From assembly GCA_003952965.2 (NCBI GenBank), contig CM025856.1, positions 19,416,620 to 19,480,619 on the forward strand: a stretch of 64,000 bases of DNA. The letters are read 5' to 3'. The stretch is from Morella rubra. Its lineage: Eukaryota; Streptophyta; Magnoliopsida; Fagales; Myricaceae. Position numbers and translations under genes: made by a program. This document shows, in pieces, positions 24,746 to 35,019 of this stretch; position 1 is the stretch's first letter, and each line of letters starts with the position of its first letter. The notes below the pieces were generated by a model. The model was not told the origin of the DNA and searched no databases. It was given only the letters and a program-made list of their open reading frames with translations.

Positions 24746-25080
24746 AAATTCAGGAAGAATGTCACCTGGTGGTCTCAAATTGTCAGTTGCATCTTATCTT
24801 CCATATTGGATGCCACGATTGCGCAATAAAAGTCTTTGACCAGTCCTTCCATGATATTGCCCTCTCATGAGAGCTGATGCAACCACTGCTGGTACTCAAA
24901 CAACTGGAATATATTGTGCTCCTTGTACAATAGCTCATCAAAGTCAGATAATGTCATCGGACGCTCTTAACCACATGTTGCATTCAAATTTCTACTACGA
25001 CTCAAGGCTAATTTCAGCTGACTACTCCTAGGAGGACGAAGTCCCAACACTCGATTGCAAGAACACTTAACTCCATTCAT
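24746..25080 (-). pseudogene. Unidentified gene fragment
   Basis: Minus-strand text starting MNGVKCSCNRVLGLRPPR and continuing through a stop to MTLSDFDELLYKEHNIFQLF and EYQQWLHQL has codon-like composition unlike the AT-rich surroundings. Stops break it. I do not recognise the family. It could be a piece of a transposon ORF or a captured gene. Confidence 0.3.
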
Positions 25081-26172
25081 TTTATAAAATGCTGCAATAA
25101 TTGTAAACAAAAATGTGTTAATAAATAAAAAAGAAAAAATAATTAAAATCTACAAGCTGTAATATTGTAATACTCTGACCAGGGGTGGAACTACATAGGG
25201 ACAATGGGGGGTAGCCGCCCCATGCCTGAAATTTTTTTAATTTTTTAAAGTGTAAAGCCCAGCCACCCCCCTTGATGTTCTTTCTGTTTCTTTTGCTTTT
25301 CTCAGCTTTAAAAGGCCATGTAATCACCTTTATCCATTTGTCTTTGCTAGATCTACTCCTACACAGTTTTCGTTACCTTTAATTTCACGGTGCCAATTTG
25401 GGCTCTTTTTCATCTTTGGGATGGGCTTTCTTCTTATGTCATTTTCTTCATGATCATGTGGAGAAAGGAGGAGGAATTTCCAAACCACCTCTAGGCCGTC
25501 CGTACCTGGTGATGTGGACAGAAGTCTTCCGTGCTTTTGACATTTATAGGTAAAACATTTTCTCTCACAAATATATTATAAACATTAAAAATATTTTCGG
25601 AAAATTTTGCGTAAACATACACCTGTTTTTAACCATTTTGGTAGTAACAAAAAAAAAAAAATGAAGTCATAAATGACCTAAACATACACTGATAGGAAAT
25701 AATTATTTTTTTTTTTAAATAAAATAAACCGCTTTAAGAAAATTTCTTAGAATCCTAAAGTAATGCGGTCTCTTGTAGTTGAAAGCTTCTAAATAAAGCA
25801 ACCCTTATAATCTCATCTTTATACTAGTGAATATACAAAAATGCTCTATGGGTTAGGTCTTTCACAATAGATGTAGATTTATGGACTAACTACTTAAATT
25901 TTATGTCTCTCTTATCTCTTTTCTCTCTCTTAGTTTAAATTATTTTTCTTTTATATTTTAATTTTAACATTGTATCACAGTCATTTCTTTCTTATGGCTC
26001 AGGCTTACCAACACTCTTGTTGGCCTAGCTTGACCAAGTTTAGGTCTAGCTTGGCCTAGTTCAGGCCTAATCCAGATACTATCGCGTCTAGACTAGTTCA
26101 ACTCCAGGCCCACTCCAATCCGACCTAGTTTAATTCTGGATATAGTTTTGAGGTAATTTTGACAACATTATG

Positions 26173-26839
26173 TGTAAATCCTAGGATTAAGGCAACTCAA
26201 GAGAGGGGTGAATAAGAAAAATAGCCGTTTATAGCCGTTGGAAGTCAAGCTGTTAAAAACTCTCGATGAATCGGTCGACCGCTACATGAACCGGTCGACC
26301 GCTGCAGGTTACGTTACACAACAGTCATAATGTCAGAAGTCAGAACGGCTCTTTTTTAAACTTTTTCAAACCAACCGGTCGACCGCTATACCAAGTGGTC
26401 GAAGACCGGTCGACCGCTACATGAGCCGGTCGACCTCCTCAACTTAAGTACATGATCCGGTTGTTTTAAAAACACGATTTTGACCAACTTAAAATACCCA
26501 ATTTTAAAGACTAACTTCCATAAGTATATAAAAGGTTTGAGAGTTTGATTGGGATATTTTAGAGCCATTTAAAAACATTTTTAAATCTTCAAAACAAGAG
26601 GTAAAACATTTCATGCAAGTTTTGAAGAAATATGCAAGTGTGTGGTTCAAATCCTTGTTAAAGATGAAGACTTAGAGTTACAAAGATTACCCTAGCATCT
26701 TGAGTCTTCACTTTAAGAGCACTTCCATTGAAGGAGATGTTACTTGATCGCTTCGTGCTCATTTTGGATCCGCTTTGCTTCACATCTCAATTACTTCTAT
26801 TGTTATCATCAAAACATTGATTGTGACTAAAAGCCAACA
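26173..26839 (-). repeat. 3' LTR, internally deleted (667 bp)
   Basis: It starts TGTAAATCCTAGG and ends AAAGCCAACA (plus-strand reading), matching the other LTR at both edges. About 650 bp are missing compared with the 1315-bp 5' LTR. The junction is near 26215, where GGTGAATAAG runs straight into AAAATAGCCG. It contains several GGTCGACCGCT motifs. The ORF 26386-26568 within it also exists in the other LTR and is probably not a gene. Confidence 0.9.
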
Positions 26840-26852
26840 ATCTCCCCTTTTT
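26840..26852 (-). other. Polypurine tract next to the 3' LTR
   Basis: On the minus strand AAAAAGGGGAGAT directly precedes the LTR start TGTTGGC. This is the normal site and composition for plus-strand priming in Copia elements. Confidence 0.85.
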
Positions 26853-27074
26853 GATGATGACAATAAATTAATTGATCTTCCTTTTGTTGATCTTGTCTCC
26901 CCTATCTTTTGTACTTTGATGTGGGGTTGTAAACATTTTAATACCTCAATGACAAAATGTTAGCATATAATATGAATGAGATTGCGTATGAATAATAAAG
27001 AACTTTCATATCATAGAAGCCGTACATCAAAGTTGCAAAGGGGTGCAGAGATACAAAAAGAGAGACTATTCTGT

Positions 27075-27090
27075 TCTCTCCCCCTTTGTC
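27075..27090 (-). other. Second polypurine-like tract
   Basis: GACAAAGGGGGAGAGAA on the minus strand lies after the env-like ORF and about 230 bp upstream of the true polypurine tract. Multiplied polypurine tracts near the 3' LTR have been described for Sireviruses. Confidence 0.6.
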
Positions 27091-27091
27091 A

Positions 27092-28400
27092 TCATAAAAA
27101 GGAAGTACATAAGCAAAAGAGAAAAAAAATACATAAGCAAAGAAAAATACAAAATACAGATGAAATGCATATGCAATGAAAATCATGGAGGAGGAAACGG
27201 GCCATAAAAGTCCTCATCTCTGCAAAGAACTGCCTCTGCTCCTCTTGCATAGAAGTAAAACTGTCTTGAATGAACTTGTTCTGTGCCTCATGCATAGCAA
27301 GCATCCTCGCCTCGAAAGCAGTGAATCGAGTATCAGAGGAAGAGGGAAGGTCGGAATCTCTGGTAGGGGAAGGAATAATGGGAGGATCAGCAGCCAATCA
27401 GCATCTACATCAAACTCCATTGCCTCAGCATCTATCTCCTCACCCTCAGGCTCATCCTCAGCCTCAGCCACAGCATCACTTCATCCTCATCACTATCCTG
27501 ACGCTTCGGCACCCAAGTATTTCTGGAAGTCCTTCTATAACCCATCCGGGTTAGGACCGTAGCGTCAAAGTGTTCACACTTGGTCAAAGTGTCTCGCTCG
27601 CGAGAACTGAGTGCAACCCCAAAATATCGAAATATCTTGGTAAACAGCAAGCCATATGGAAGATTCTTTTTAGTCTCACATGCTGCTTCCATATGTTTGA
27701 GCATAATATAAGGAAGGTTGAACTTTCTCTCTTTCAGAAGTCGCTCAATCACGAAGACATCCATAAAAGTCACCTCCTCTCGGTGCCCACCCCGAGGAAT
27801 CAGGTTATGGGTGCAGATCAAATGAAATAACCTCGAACGTATGGATAGTTGGTTGGCATGGATCTTCCTAGGTACATCTTCTGCCACACCATTACCTAGG
27901 AGGTAAACTAGGGCTTCTCCATAATCAAAGCCCTTACACACGGGCCAAGTTTTAAACTCATAGGCCCGAATCCCGACATGTGGGATACCCAAAATGTCTC
28001 CTAGAATAACTTCATTTAAAATAATTTCCGTCCTCCAACCGTACTCTTCACGGTAAATAAACCTCCAGCTTCCCACCCTACAGTCAATTAGCAAAGAAAA
28101 GCCTAACGTATTTGGGAAACACTTCGGTACCCATATCAACAAATTTCTCCAACCCTGCTTCAGAAATGGACGCTCAATTTCAAATTCCGAAAGTGACTCT
28201 ACATCCACTTTCCTTCCCAACATGACTTTTCTCTTTGAAAAGTCATTGTAATACTTCTCAGCACAAGCAGGATTACGAAAAAAATAATCAGGCTCACCCG
28301 TTTGATCCGCTGAAGAACGAGAGGAACCAGCGCGCTCATTGTCCAACCATGGCAGCATGCTTTGTCCTTGGCATGATGATTGAGAGTGAGAAAATGAGAG
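27092..28400 (-). pseudogene. Env-like ORF region of the Sirevirus (putative plant transposon protein domain)
   Basis: Downstream of pol, a 308-codon open frame (27432-28358) matches the family often annotated as putative plant transposon protein. Its blocks include YFFRNPACAEKYYNDFSKR, WRNLLIWVPKCFPN, a segment with SWRFIYREEYGWRTEIILNE, and KIHANQLSIRSRLFHLICTH followed by TFMDVFVIERLL and YIMLKHMEAA. Upstream, MPRTKHAAMVGQ (ATG near 28375) is probably the true start, separated from the long frame by a stop and frameshift. Downstream, another frame (27092-27397) holds TRFTAFEARMLAMHEAQNK and a helical, coiled-coil-like stretch after an acidic linker. The order basic start, conserved domain, acidic linker and coiled coil recurs at 43.6-44.9 and 46.3-47.5 kb. 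Function is unknown; Sirevirus env-like proteins have been proposed but not proven to act as envelopes. Confidence 0.7.
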
Positions 28401-28614
28401 GAAAGGGCTGAAATGTGGAAATCTAGGGTTAGGGTTTCAAAGGGGGCCGAAATCCCTAATAGGTGAATGCTTGATGGATTTTGAGGTGAATCCACACAAA
28501 AAGTGAGGGTTTTGGCCGAATTTGATGGGCTAAATGATTGGGATGGATTATAGGATAGATTATGGTGTTTTGAGAGGGTTTGAGTCGAGAGAGGAGAAGC
28601 GGTTCACGTGAAAA

Positions 28615-28850
28615 TAGGGTGCGGTCGACCAAAATGTGAACTGAAGTATATATAGGCTCGACGAGGCGGTCGACCGCTTGGTGTAGCGGTTGATGTATCG
28701 ACTGCTTGGTAGAACAAGTTCTACTGACCGGTCGACCGCTAGGTATAGCGGTTGATGACCATCGACCGCTTGGTAGAACAAGTTCTACTAACGGTCGACC
28801 GCTTCGTGTAGCGGTTCCACATGGTCGACCGCTACAGAGAACAACCTTTG
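28615..28850. repeat. Cluster of GGTCGACCGCT palindromes
   Basis: Six or more copies or near-copies of CGGTCGACCGCT alternate with TAGAACAAGTTCTACT, itself an inverted repeat. AGCGGTCGACCGCT would be a perfect 14-bp palindrome. The same motif recurs in both LTRs (26270-26440 and 33730-33890). The cluster lies between pol and the env-like ORF. Confidence 0.75.
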
Positions 28851-28991
28851 AAAAAATAAGCTTTTAGTGCCCAAAATGAAATGGAATGATGTATTTGATG
28901 AATGTCAAACATGTAACAATATATAAGGACATTCTAAACATGTTTAAAACATCAAAACAATGAAAATCCATGGAAATCAATAAAAGTCATA

Positions 28992-29840
28992 TCAAAGAGC
29001 ATTTGCATTTAAAAACCCAATTTCTCGTCTAAGATCACGAAATCGGTCATTACTCAAGGGTTTTGTGAAAATATCAGCTAGTTGATGCTCAGTACCAATG
29101 AAATCAAGTGAGATGTCACCTTTTTGAATATGATCTCTTAGAAAATGATGTCTCACTTCAATGTGTTTAGTCCTTGAGTGTTGGATGGGATTCTTGGACA
29201 AGTTGATAGCACTAGTGTTATCACATTTGATGGGTATATGCTCAAATTCCAGACCAAAATCTTTGAGAGTTTGTTTCATCCACAACACTTGAGCACAACA
29301 ACTACCTGCCGCTATATATTCCGCTTCGGTTGTTGATAAAGCAACCGAGTTTTGTTTCTTGCTACTCCAAGAAACTAAAGATGATCCTAGGAAATGACAA
29401 GTACCACTAGTACTTTTTCTCTCGACTTTGCATCCAGCAAAGTCGGCATCGGAATAGCTTACTAGGTTCATGTGAGTGTCTCTAGGATACCAAAGTCCTA
29501 GGTCAATAGTACCCAAAAGATATCGAAAAATTCTTTTTACGGCACTAAAATGAGATTCTTTAGGACATGCTTGGAATCTAGCACATAAACACACACTAAA
29601 CATAATATCCGGCCTACTAGCCGTCAAATAGAGGAGAGCTCCAATCATACCTCTATATTTGGTGATGTCCACCTTTTTACCTTTTTCATCCGCATCAAGC
29701 TTTAGCGATGTGCTCATTGGTGTTTCCGCCACTTTCAAGTTCTCCATTCCAAAGCGTTTGAGTAGATCCTTTATATACTTTGCTTGGTTTATGAAGATTC
29801 CTTCTTTGGATTGCTTGATTTGTAGTCCAAGAAGAAGTTG
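28992..29840 (-). pseudogene. Sirevirus pol, RNase H and C-terminal part
   Basis: The 251-codon frame (28992-29747) covers the Copia RT tail and RNase H: TKYRGMIGALLYLTASRPDI, then VSYSDADFAGCKVERKSTSG, SWSSKKQNSVALSTTEAEY and KHIEVRHHFLRD. The RNase H acidic residues can be seen in SDADFAG and TTEAEY. It is out of frame with the RT segment upstream; the shift is near 29830, where GELNFFL is followed by an abnormal tail. The last residues end in NANAL. Confidence 0.9.
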
Positions 29841-31104
29841 AGCTCACCCATCATACTCATCTCAAACTCTTCATGCATAAATTTGGAAAATTCTTGACAA
29901 AGAGAATCATTAGTAGCACCGAATATGATGTCATCCACATAAATTTGCACAATTATGATATCATTGTTTTTGGACTTGGTGAAAAGTGTTGTGTCAACTT
30001 TACCCATGGAAAAACCTTTTTCAACAAGGAAAGTTTTAAGTCTATCATACCAAGCTCTAGGAGCTTGCTTTAGTCCATACAAAGCCTTTTTTAATTTGAA
30101 AACAAACTTTGGATAAGCTTCATTTTGAAAACCTTGTGGTTGTTCTACATAGACTTCTTCCATGATAAATCCATTCAAGAAAGCACTTTTCACATCCATT
30201 TGATAAAGCATAAAATTTTTATAACAAGCAAAGGCCAAAAGCATTCTAATTGATTCCAAACGTGCTACGGGTGCATATGTTTCATCATAATCAATCCTTC
30301 TTCTTGATTATAGCCTTTAGCAACCAACCTAGCTTTGTTTCTAACAATAGTACCGTGCTCATCAACCTTGTTCCTAAAGACCCATTTTGTGCCAATAATG
30401 GTTTGATCCTTGGGTCTAGGGACAAGTTCCCAAACTTGATTTCTCTCAAATTGGTTTAACTCTTCTTGCATTGCCAAAATCCAACTTTCGTCGTTTTCGG
30501 CTTCAAGAAAAGTTTTTGGTTCAATTTGAGACACAAATGCAAGATGATTACAAATATTTCTAAGTGAAGCTCTAGTTTTAGTTCCATGAGAGGGATCACC
30601 AATAATTAACTCTTGAGGGTGACTAGTAGCATACCTCCATTCTTTAGGGAGTTCTTGTGAAGTACCTTCTCCTTGCAATGGTTGAATAATTTCTTCACTT
30701 GGCGATTGAGCTTCCTTGGTTTGAGTGGGGTTATCCTTGATCTCAAGTTCTTCCATCTCCCCTTCAATATCTTCAATGTCTACACTTGCATTTTTCTCAA
30801 ACGGACCATTAGTTTCGTCAAAAGTGATATGCATTGATTCTTCAACACAAAGAGTCCTTTTGTTATAAACTCTATAAGCTTTACTCGAATTAGAGTATCC
30901 AAGGAAAATTCCAACATCGGTTTTAGAATCAAATTTTCCAAGGTTGTCTTTGGTATTTAAAATGAAGCATTTACAACCAAAAACTTTGAAATAATGGATG
31001 TTGGGTTTTCTATCTTTCCAAAGCTCATAAGGAGTTTTCTTCAAAGTGGGTCTCATAGAAACTCTATTCAAAACATAGCAAGAGTGTTGACGGCCTCGGC
31101 CCAA
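29789..31104 (-). pseudogene. Sirevirus pol, reverse transcriptase
   Basis: Two open frames make up the Copia RT. The first (30265-31104) begins after the integrase, with VFGCKCFILNTKDNLGKFD and an acidic linker, then WVFRNKVDEHGTIVRNKARL and VAKGYNQEEG. A one-base loss near 30262-30290 moves the rest into the second frame (29789-30259): MDVKSAFLNGFIMEEVYVEQ, then LYGLKQAPRAWYDRL and the catalytic box IYVDDIIFGAT. The YVDD aspartates are intact although the ORF is broken. Confidence 0.9.
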
Positions 31105-31550
31105 AAATATTTTGGTAACTTATTTTCATTTAAAATAGTTCTTGCCATCTCTTGAATAGTTCTATTCTTTCTCTCAACAACTCCATTTTGTTGAGGAGTT
31201 CTAGGTGTTGAAAAATTATGCTCATAACCATTCATGCTACAAAAAGATTCAAACTTCTCATTTACGAATTCACCACCATGGTCACTTCTAATGGCCACAA
31301 TGGTGTATCCTTTTGCATTTTGCACCCTTTTTGAGAATTTAATGAACTCATGAATGGCTTCATCTTTTGAAGTTAAAAACAAAATCCAAGTAAACCTAGA
31401 GTAGTCATCCACAATTACAAAGGCATAGGACTTTCCACCAAGACTTTGAATTCTTGATGGACCAAATAAATCCAAATGAAGTAATTGTAGAGGTCTACTA
31501 GTTGAAATGAAGTTTTTGGATTTAAAAGAGGTTTTCACTTGTTTTTCCAT
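31068..31550 (-). pseudogene. Sirevirus pol, integrase
   Basis: A 160-codon frame with the DDE integrase core: LHLDLFGPSRIQSLGGKSYA for the first aspartate, SDHGGEFVNEKF for the second and QQNGVVERKNRTIQEMAR for the glutamate. All three catalytic residues are present. The zinc-binding pre-integrase region between protease and integrase is largely missing: the text jumps from GIGNIGGNSLPLI to the QVCEAFQMEKQVK-type segment near 31570-31600, indicating a deletion. Confidence 0.9.
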
Positions 31551-31639
31551 TTGAAAAGCTTCACAAACTTGGTCTTTTTTAAATTAAAGGAAGAGAGTTA
31601 CCACCAATATTACCTATACCAATGATTTTCCCTTTTGAG

Positions 31640-32168
31640 TTGTCGCCAAATGTTACATTTCCACCTTTGATGGTTGATAGGCTTGAGAATCTTGATGGGT
31701 CACCGGTCATGTGTCTTGAACAACCACTATCCAAGAACCAACTATTGCATTTCTTTTTCTTGAATCCTACAAAACAAAATCACGATAAAACTTTTGGTAC
31801 CCAAACCTTTTTGGGTCCATTTGGGTTAGCAATAGTTCCCTTTGGAACCCATATCTTTCTAAGAGCTTTGCACCAAGTTTCTTGAGAGGACAATCAAATA
31901 TTAGATGTCCATTCTTGTTGCAAAAGTTACAAGTATGAAGAGATTCAATTGAGGATTTAGCTTTGACAAAGAAGTTTTTGAAATACTTTTCATTTTTATG
32001 AGGCTTGTAGCCTAATCCACTTTTGTCAAAAACACATCTTTGATGGTTGAGAATGTTCTCCAAAGCTTTGCTTCCTTGAGTGAATTTTTCAAGAATAGTG
32101 TTTTGACGAGTAACCTTGTCTTTGAAAGCTTTGTTCTCAATTTCTAAAGTTGAAACTTTTAGTTTCAA
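31640..32168 (-). pseudogene. Sirevirus gag C-terminus and aspartic protease
   Basis: The 133-codon frame 31767-32168 holds a predicted helical stretch and the gag zinc knuckle CNFCNKNGHLIFDC (CX2CX4HX4C). The protease start follows after a frameshift: SWFLDSGCSRHMTGDP near 31680-31740, with the DSG active-site triplet. The gag N-terminus is nearly absent, since only about 800 bp separate this frame from the 5' LTR and they are degenerate. Confidence 0.88.
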
Positions 32169-32960
32169 TTCTCATTCTCTAGCTTCAAATTTCCTTGTTC
32201 ATTATTTAAGGAATCAAGGTTACTTGTAGCTAATGAATGCTTCTTTTTCAAAACATTATTTGTTTAAGCTTTTCAAATATAACTCATAAAAAATTTTTAA
32301 TTCATCATATGAGGTTTGTTTCAATCTATCCTCATCTCTTCATGAAGCTGTCGATTTCTCCTTCATCTTCTTCATCTTTCAAATCTAAGTAGCTTTCTTG
32401 CTTTATTTTTTGAAAATCCGCCTGTGAGAAGGAGACTTGTAGCGGGTCTTTTATCATGGATTCCTTCTTTCTTCTCTCTTGATCTTTTTCCCATTTGTTT
32501 TGTTTTGAAAGTCATGAAGGATCTTCTTTCTTTGATCAATAAATTTCATGTTTTCTATTTCTCATTTTTTCATTAATAAGAGATTTTGGTATTTTTTTCA
32601 ATTTTTTTTTCTCTTTGTATTTTAATAATCATGTTACTTAATATTTTCTTTTAAACTTTCATTAGGTATTTTGTTTCAATTGAAATTCTACTTAATTTGA
32701 AATTTCTTTTGATTTGTAACACATTTTTCTTTAAAATTTCTTAAATTTCTAACAGAATATATGTTCATTCTAGAAATTTTTTTTGTCTTCATCGGTAAAA
32801 AATTTTGTTAGAGACAATTACAAACCTTTCATTCATTTAACACAATTAGATCAAAGTTAAAAATTCATAGATTATTGAGATTTGGAGAGATGGAATAAAC
32901 ATGAGGTTGTTGCTTGAAGTTGCCATTCTAACTCAAGATTGTTAAATCTTGTTAAAGAGA

Positions 32961-32980
32961 GCACCAAGCTCTAATACCAA
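32961..32980 (-). other. Primer binding site, initiator-Met tRNA type
   Basis: Minus strand TTGGTATTAGAGCTTGGTGC lies one base inside the 5' LTR edge. It pairs with the 3' end of initiator methionine tRNA, the usual Copia primer. Confidence 0.85.
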
Positions 32981-32981
32981 T

Positions 32982-34296
32982 TGTAAATCCAGGATTAAGG
33001 CAACCTAAGAAGGGGGTGAATTGGGTTTCAAAACTTTTTCGAAACTCACCCTTTAGAAAGTGTTTGCTAGCTATAAGTCTCACAAAGAGAAGTGATTGCA
33101 ATAAAAGATTGAACACAAGAATATATATTGCAACTTAAATAGAGAAATAAAACTTAGAATAGGAAACTAATAGCACAATGTAATGAGATAAGGGAAGAGA
33201 AGCAAACACAAGATTTTTAGGTGGTTCGGCAAACCCGCCTACATCCACCCCTCAAGCTCCTTTACCGAGCCTTGAGGTTTTTCCACTATGCTCCCTTCAA
33301 CCAAGGGAAGCCTTCCTTACACTTGAGCTTGAGAAACACCTCTTCAAGCCTCAAGAACGAGTTTGAGAACAAACCTCTCTAAACTCCTTCTTTTGATGAA
33401 CAAACCTCACCAAAAGGAAACAAGAGAATCACTCTCTTAATAGTGTATGGGGATGAACAAAAATGCTCACTAAAACTCCCTTGATGGAGTAGATATTACA
33501 ATGAGAAATTTCTATCTCTTAAGCTTCACACAACAACAAGGATGTGAAAGTGTTGATTATGTGTGAATGATGTTTGAACAAGGATTGAAAGGTTTTAGAT
33601 CACTCTTAGCTTTGGCAAAATGATTAAGTTGTTCAGCAACTTTTAAAAGGCGTAGGGATGGCTTTATATAGGCCTCATAAGAAAAATAGCCGTTGCCGAA
33701 GTCGAGCTGTTAAAAACTCTCGATGAACCGGTCAATCGCTACATAAACCGGTCGACCGCTGCAGGTTAACGTTACACAATGGTCATAATGTCAGAAGTCA
33801 GAACGGCTCTTTTTTAACTTTTTCAAACCAACCGGTCGACCGCTATACCAAGCGGTCGAAGACCGGTCGACCGCTACATGAGCCGGTCGACCTCCTCAAC
33901 TTAAGTACATGATCTGGTTGTTTTAAAAACACGATTTTGACCAACTTAAAATACCCAATTTTAAAGACTAACTTCCATAAGTATATAAAAGGTTTAAGAG
34001 TTTGATTGGGATATTTTAAAGCCATTTAAAAACATTTTTAAATCTTCAAAACAAGAGGTAAAACATTTCATGCAAGTTTTGAAGAAATATGCAAGTGTGT
34101 GGTTCAAATCCTTGTTAAAGATGAAGACTTAGAGTTACAAAGATTACCCTAGCATCTTGAGTCTTCACTTTAAGAGCACTTCCATTGAAGGAGATGTTAC
34201 TTGATTGCTTTGTGCTCATTTTGGATCCGCTTTGCTTCACATCTCAATTACTTCTATTGTTATCATCAAAACATTGATTGTGACTAAAAGTCAACA
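32982..34296 (-). repeat. 5' LTR of the Sirevirus (1315 bp)
   Basis: Edges TGTAAATCCAGG and AAAGTCAACA match the 3' LTR. It contains several GGTCGACCGCT motifs near 33740-33890 and a TATATAGG-type box near 33664. The right edge abuts the TTATG duplication. Confidence 0.92.
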
Positions 34297-35019
34297 TTAT
34301 GACCGACTTTTGTTGATCTTTTTTAGGCCTTCTGGCGCTCGTTTAACATCATTCCAACGAACTTCTAGCATATTCTCTTAGGGTCTTTCAGTGCCTCCGT
34401 ATGACATCTTCCCTCCAGCTTTCCAACACCCTGTTCGACATCACCCCCAACGAACTTCTGGTATCTTTTTTTGGTGATCTTTTAGCAACTTTACACAGCA
34501 AATTTTTTTCTTTGTTATGGAAGATATTTTTTTAAGTCCAAACTCTTAAGATATTTTTTTTTCTTATGTTCAATATTTTTAGTGTTTTTAATCCTTAATT
34601 TTGATATTTTAACTCTAAGACTTTTTTTTGCATTATATAATATTTTTTTTTTGTCATTTTCCCTTAGGGGTTTGCCCCCCTTCGATTGTATTTCTGGTTC
34701 CACCACTGACTCTGTCCTTATAAGTATTATGGCTTATCCTAATTTTCTTAATTAAATTATAATAAATAGTATTTAAATTACTATTTTCGGATTTAATTAG
34801 TTTATTAGTTTTAAAATAGAGAAAAATCTCTAAAAATAGTTTTACATAGCCAAAAATTAAGAGAAAAATATCCCCATTCTTATCTTTTCAAGCTCTCTGA
34901 TTTAATTACATATTTTACTCATTCGATAGCTTGAAATTTTTTAAATAATATATTTATTGCTGGAAAATACTAAAATACCCATATTTCATGTTTTTAGCCC
35001 TAATTTCTTATAAAAAAAA

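Larger units (their letters stand above)
26173..34296 (-). mobile_element. Complete but decayed Sirevirus-type Copia retrotransposon
   Basis: An 8.1-kb element in minus orientation with both LTRs, a primer binding site, gag-protease-integrase-reverse transcriptase-RNase H in Copia order, an extra env-like ORF downstream of pol and a polypurine tract. The 5-bp target-site duplication TTATG is present at 26168-26172 and 34297-34301. The extra ORF, the repeated AAAGGGGGAGA-type tracts and the CNFCNKNGH zinc knuckle point to the Sirevirus (SIRE/Maximus) lineage. Frameshifts and deletions in gag and pol leave it unable to move on its own. Confidence 0.9.
25180..34708. mobile_element. hAT element split by a nested Sirevirus
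   Basis: The left end reads CAGGGGTGGAACTACA and the right end, on the other strand, CAGTGGTGGAACCAGA, matching hAT-type terminal inverted repeats. The 8-bp flanks are ACTCTGAC (25172-25179) and ACTCTGTC (34709-34716), a duplication with one change; 8 bp is the hAT length. Removing the inserted Sirevirus leaves about 1.4 kb with no transposase ORF, so the element is non-autonomous or a deleted copy. Confidence 0.75.

Noticed and set aside
26386-26568. 60-codon ORF repeated at 33843-34025
   Set aside because: It is present twice only because it lies in both LTRs of one element. There is no domain.
26640-26660. GGTTCAAATCC resembling a tRNA T-loop box
   Set aside because: No A-box or cloverleaf can be built around it, and it lies inside an LTR (second copy near 34100).
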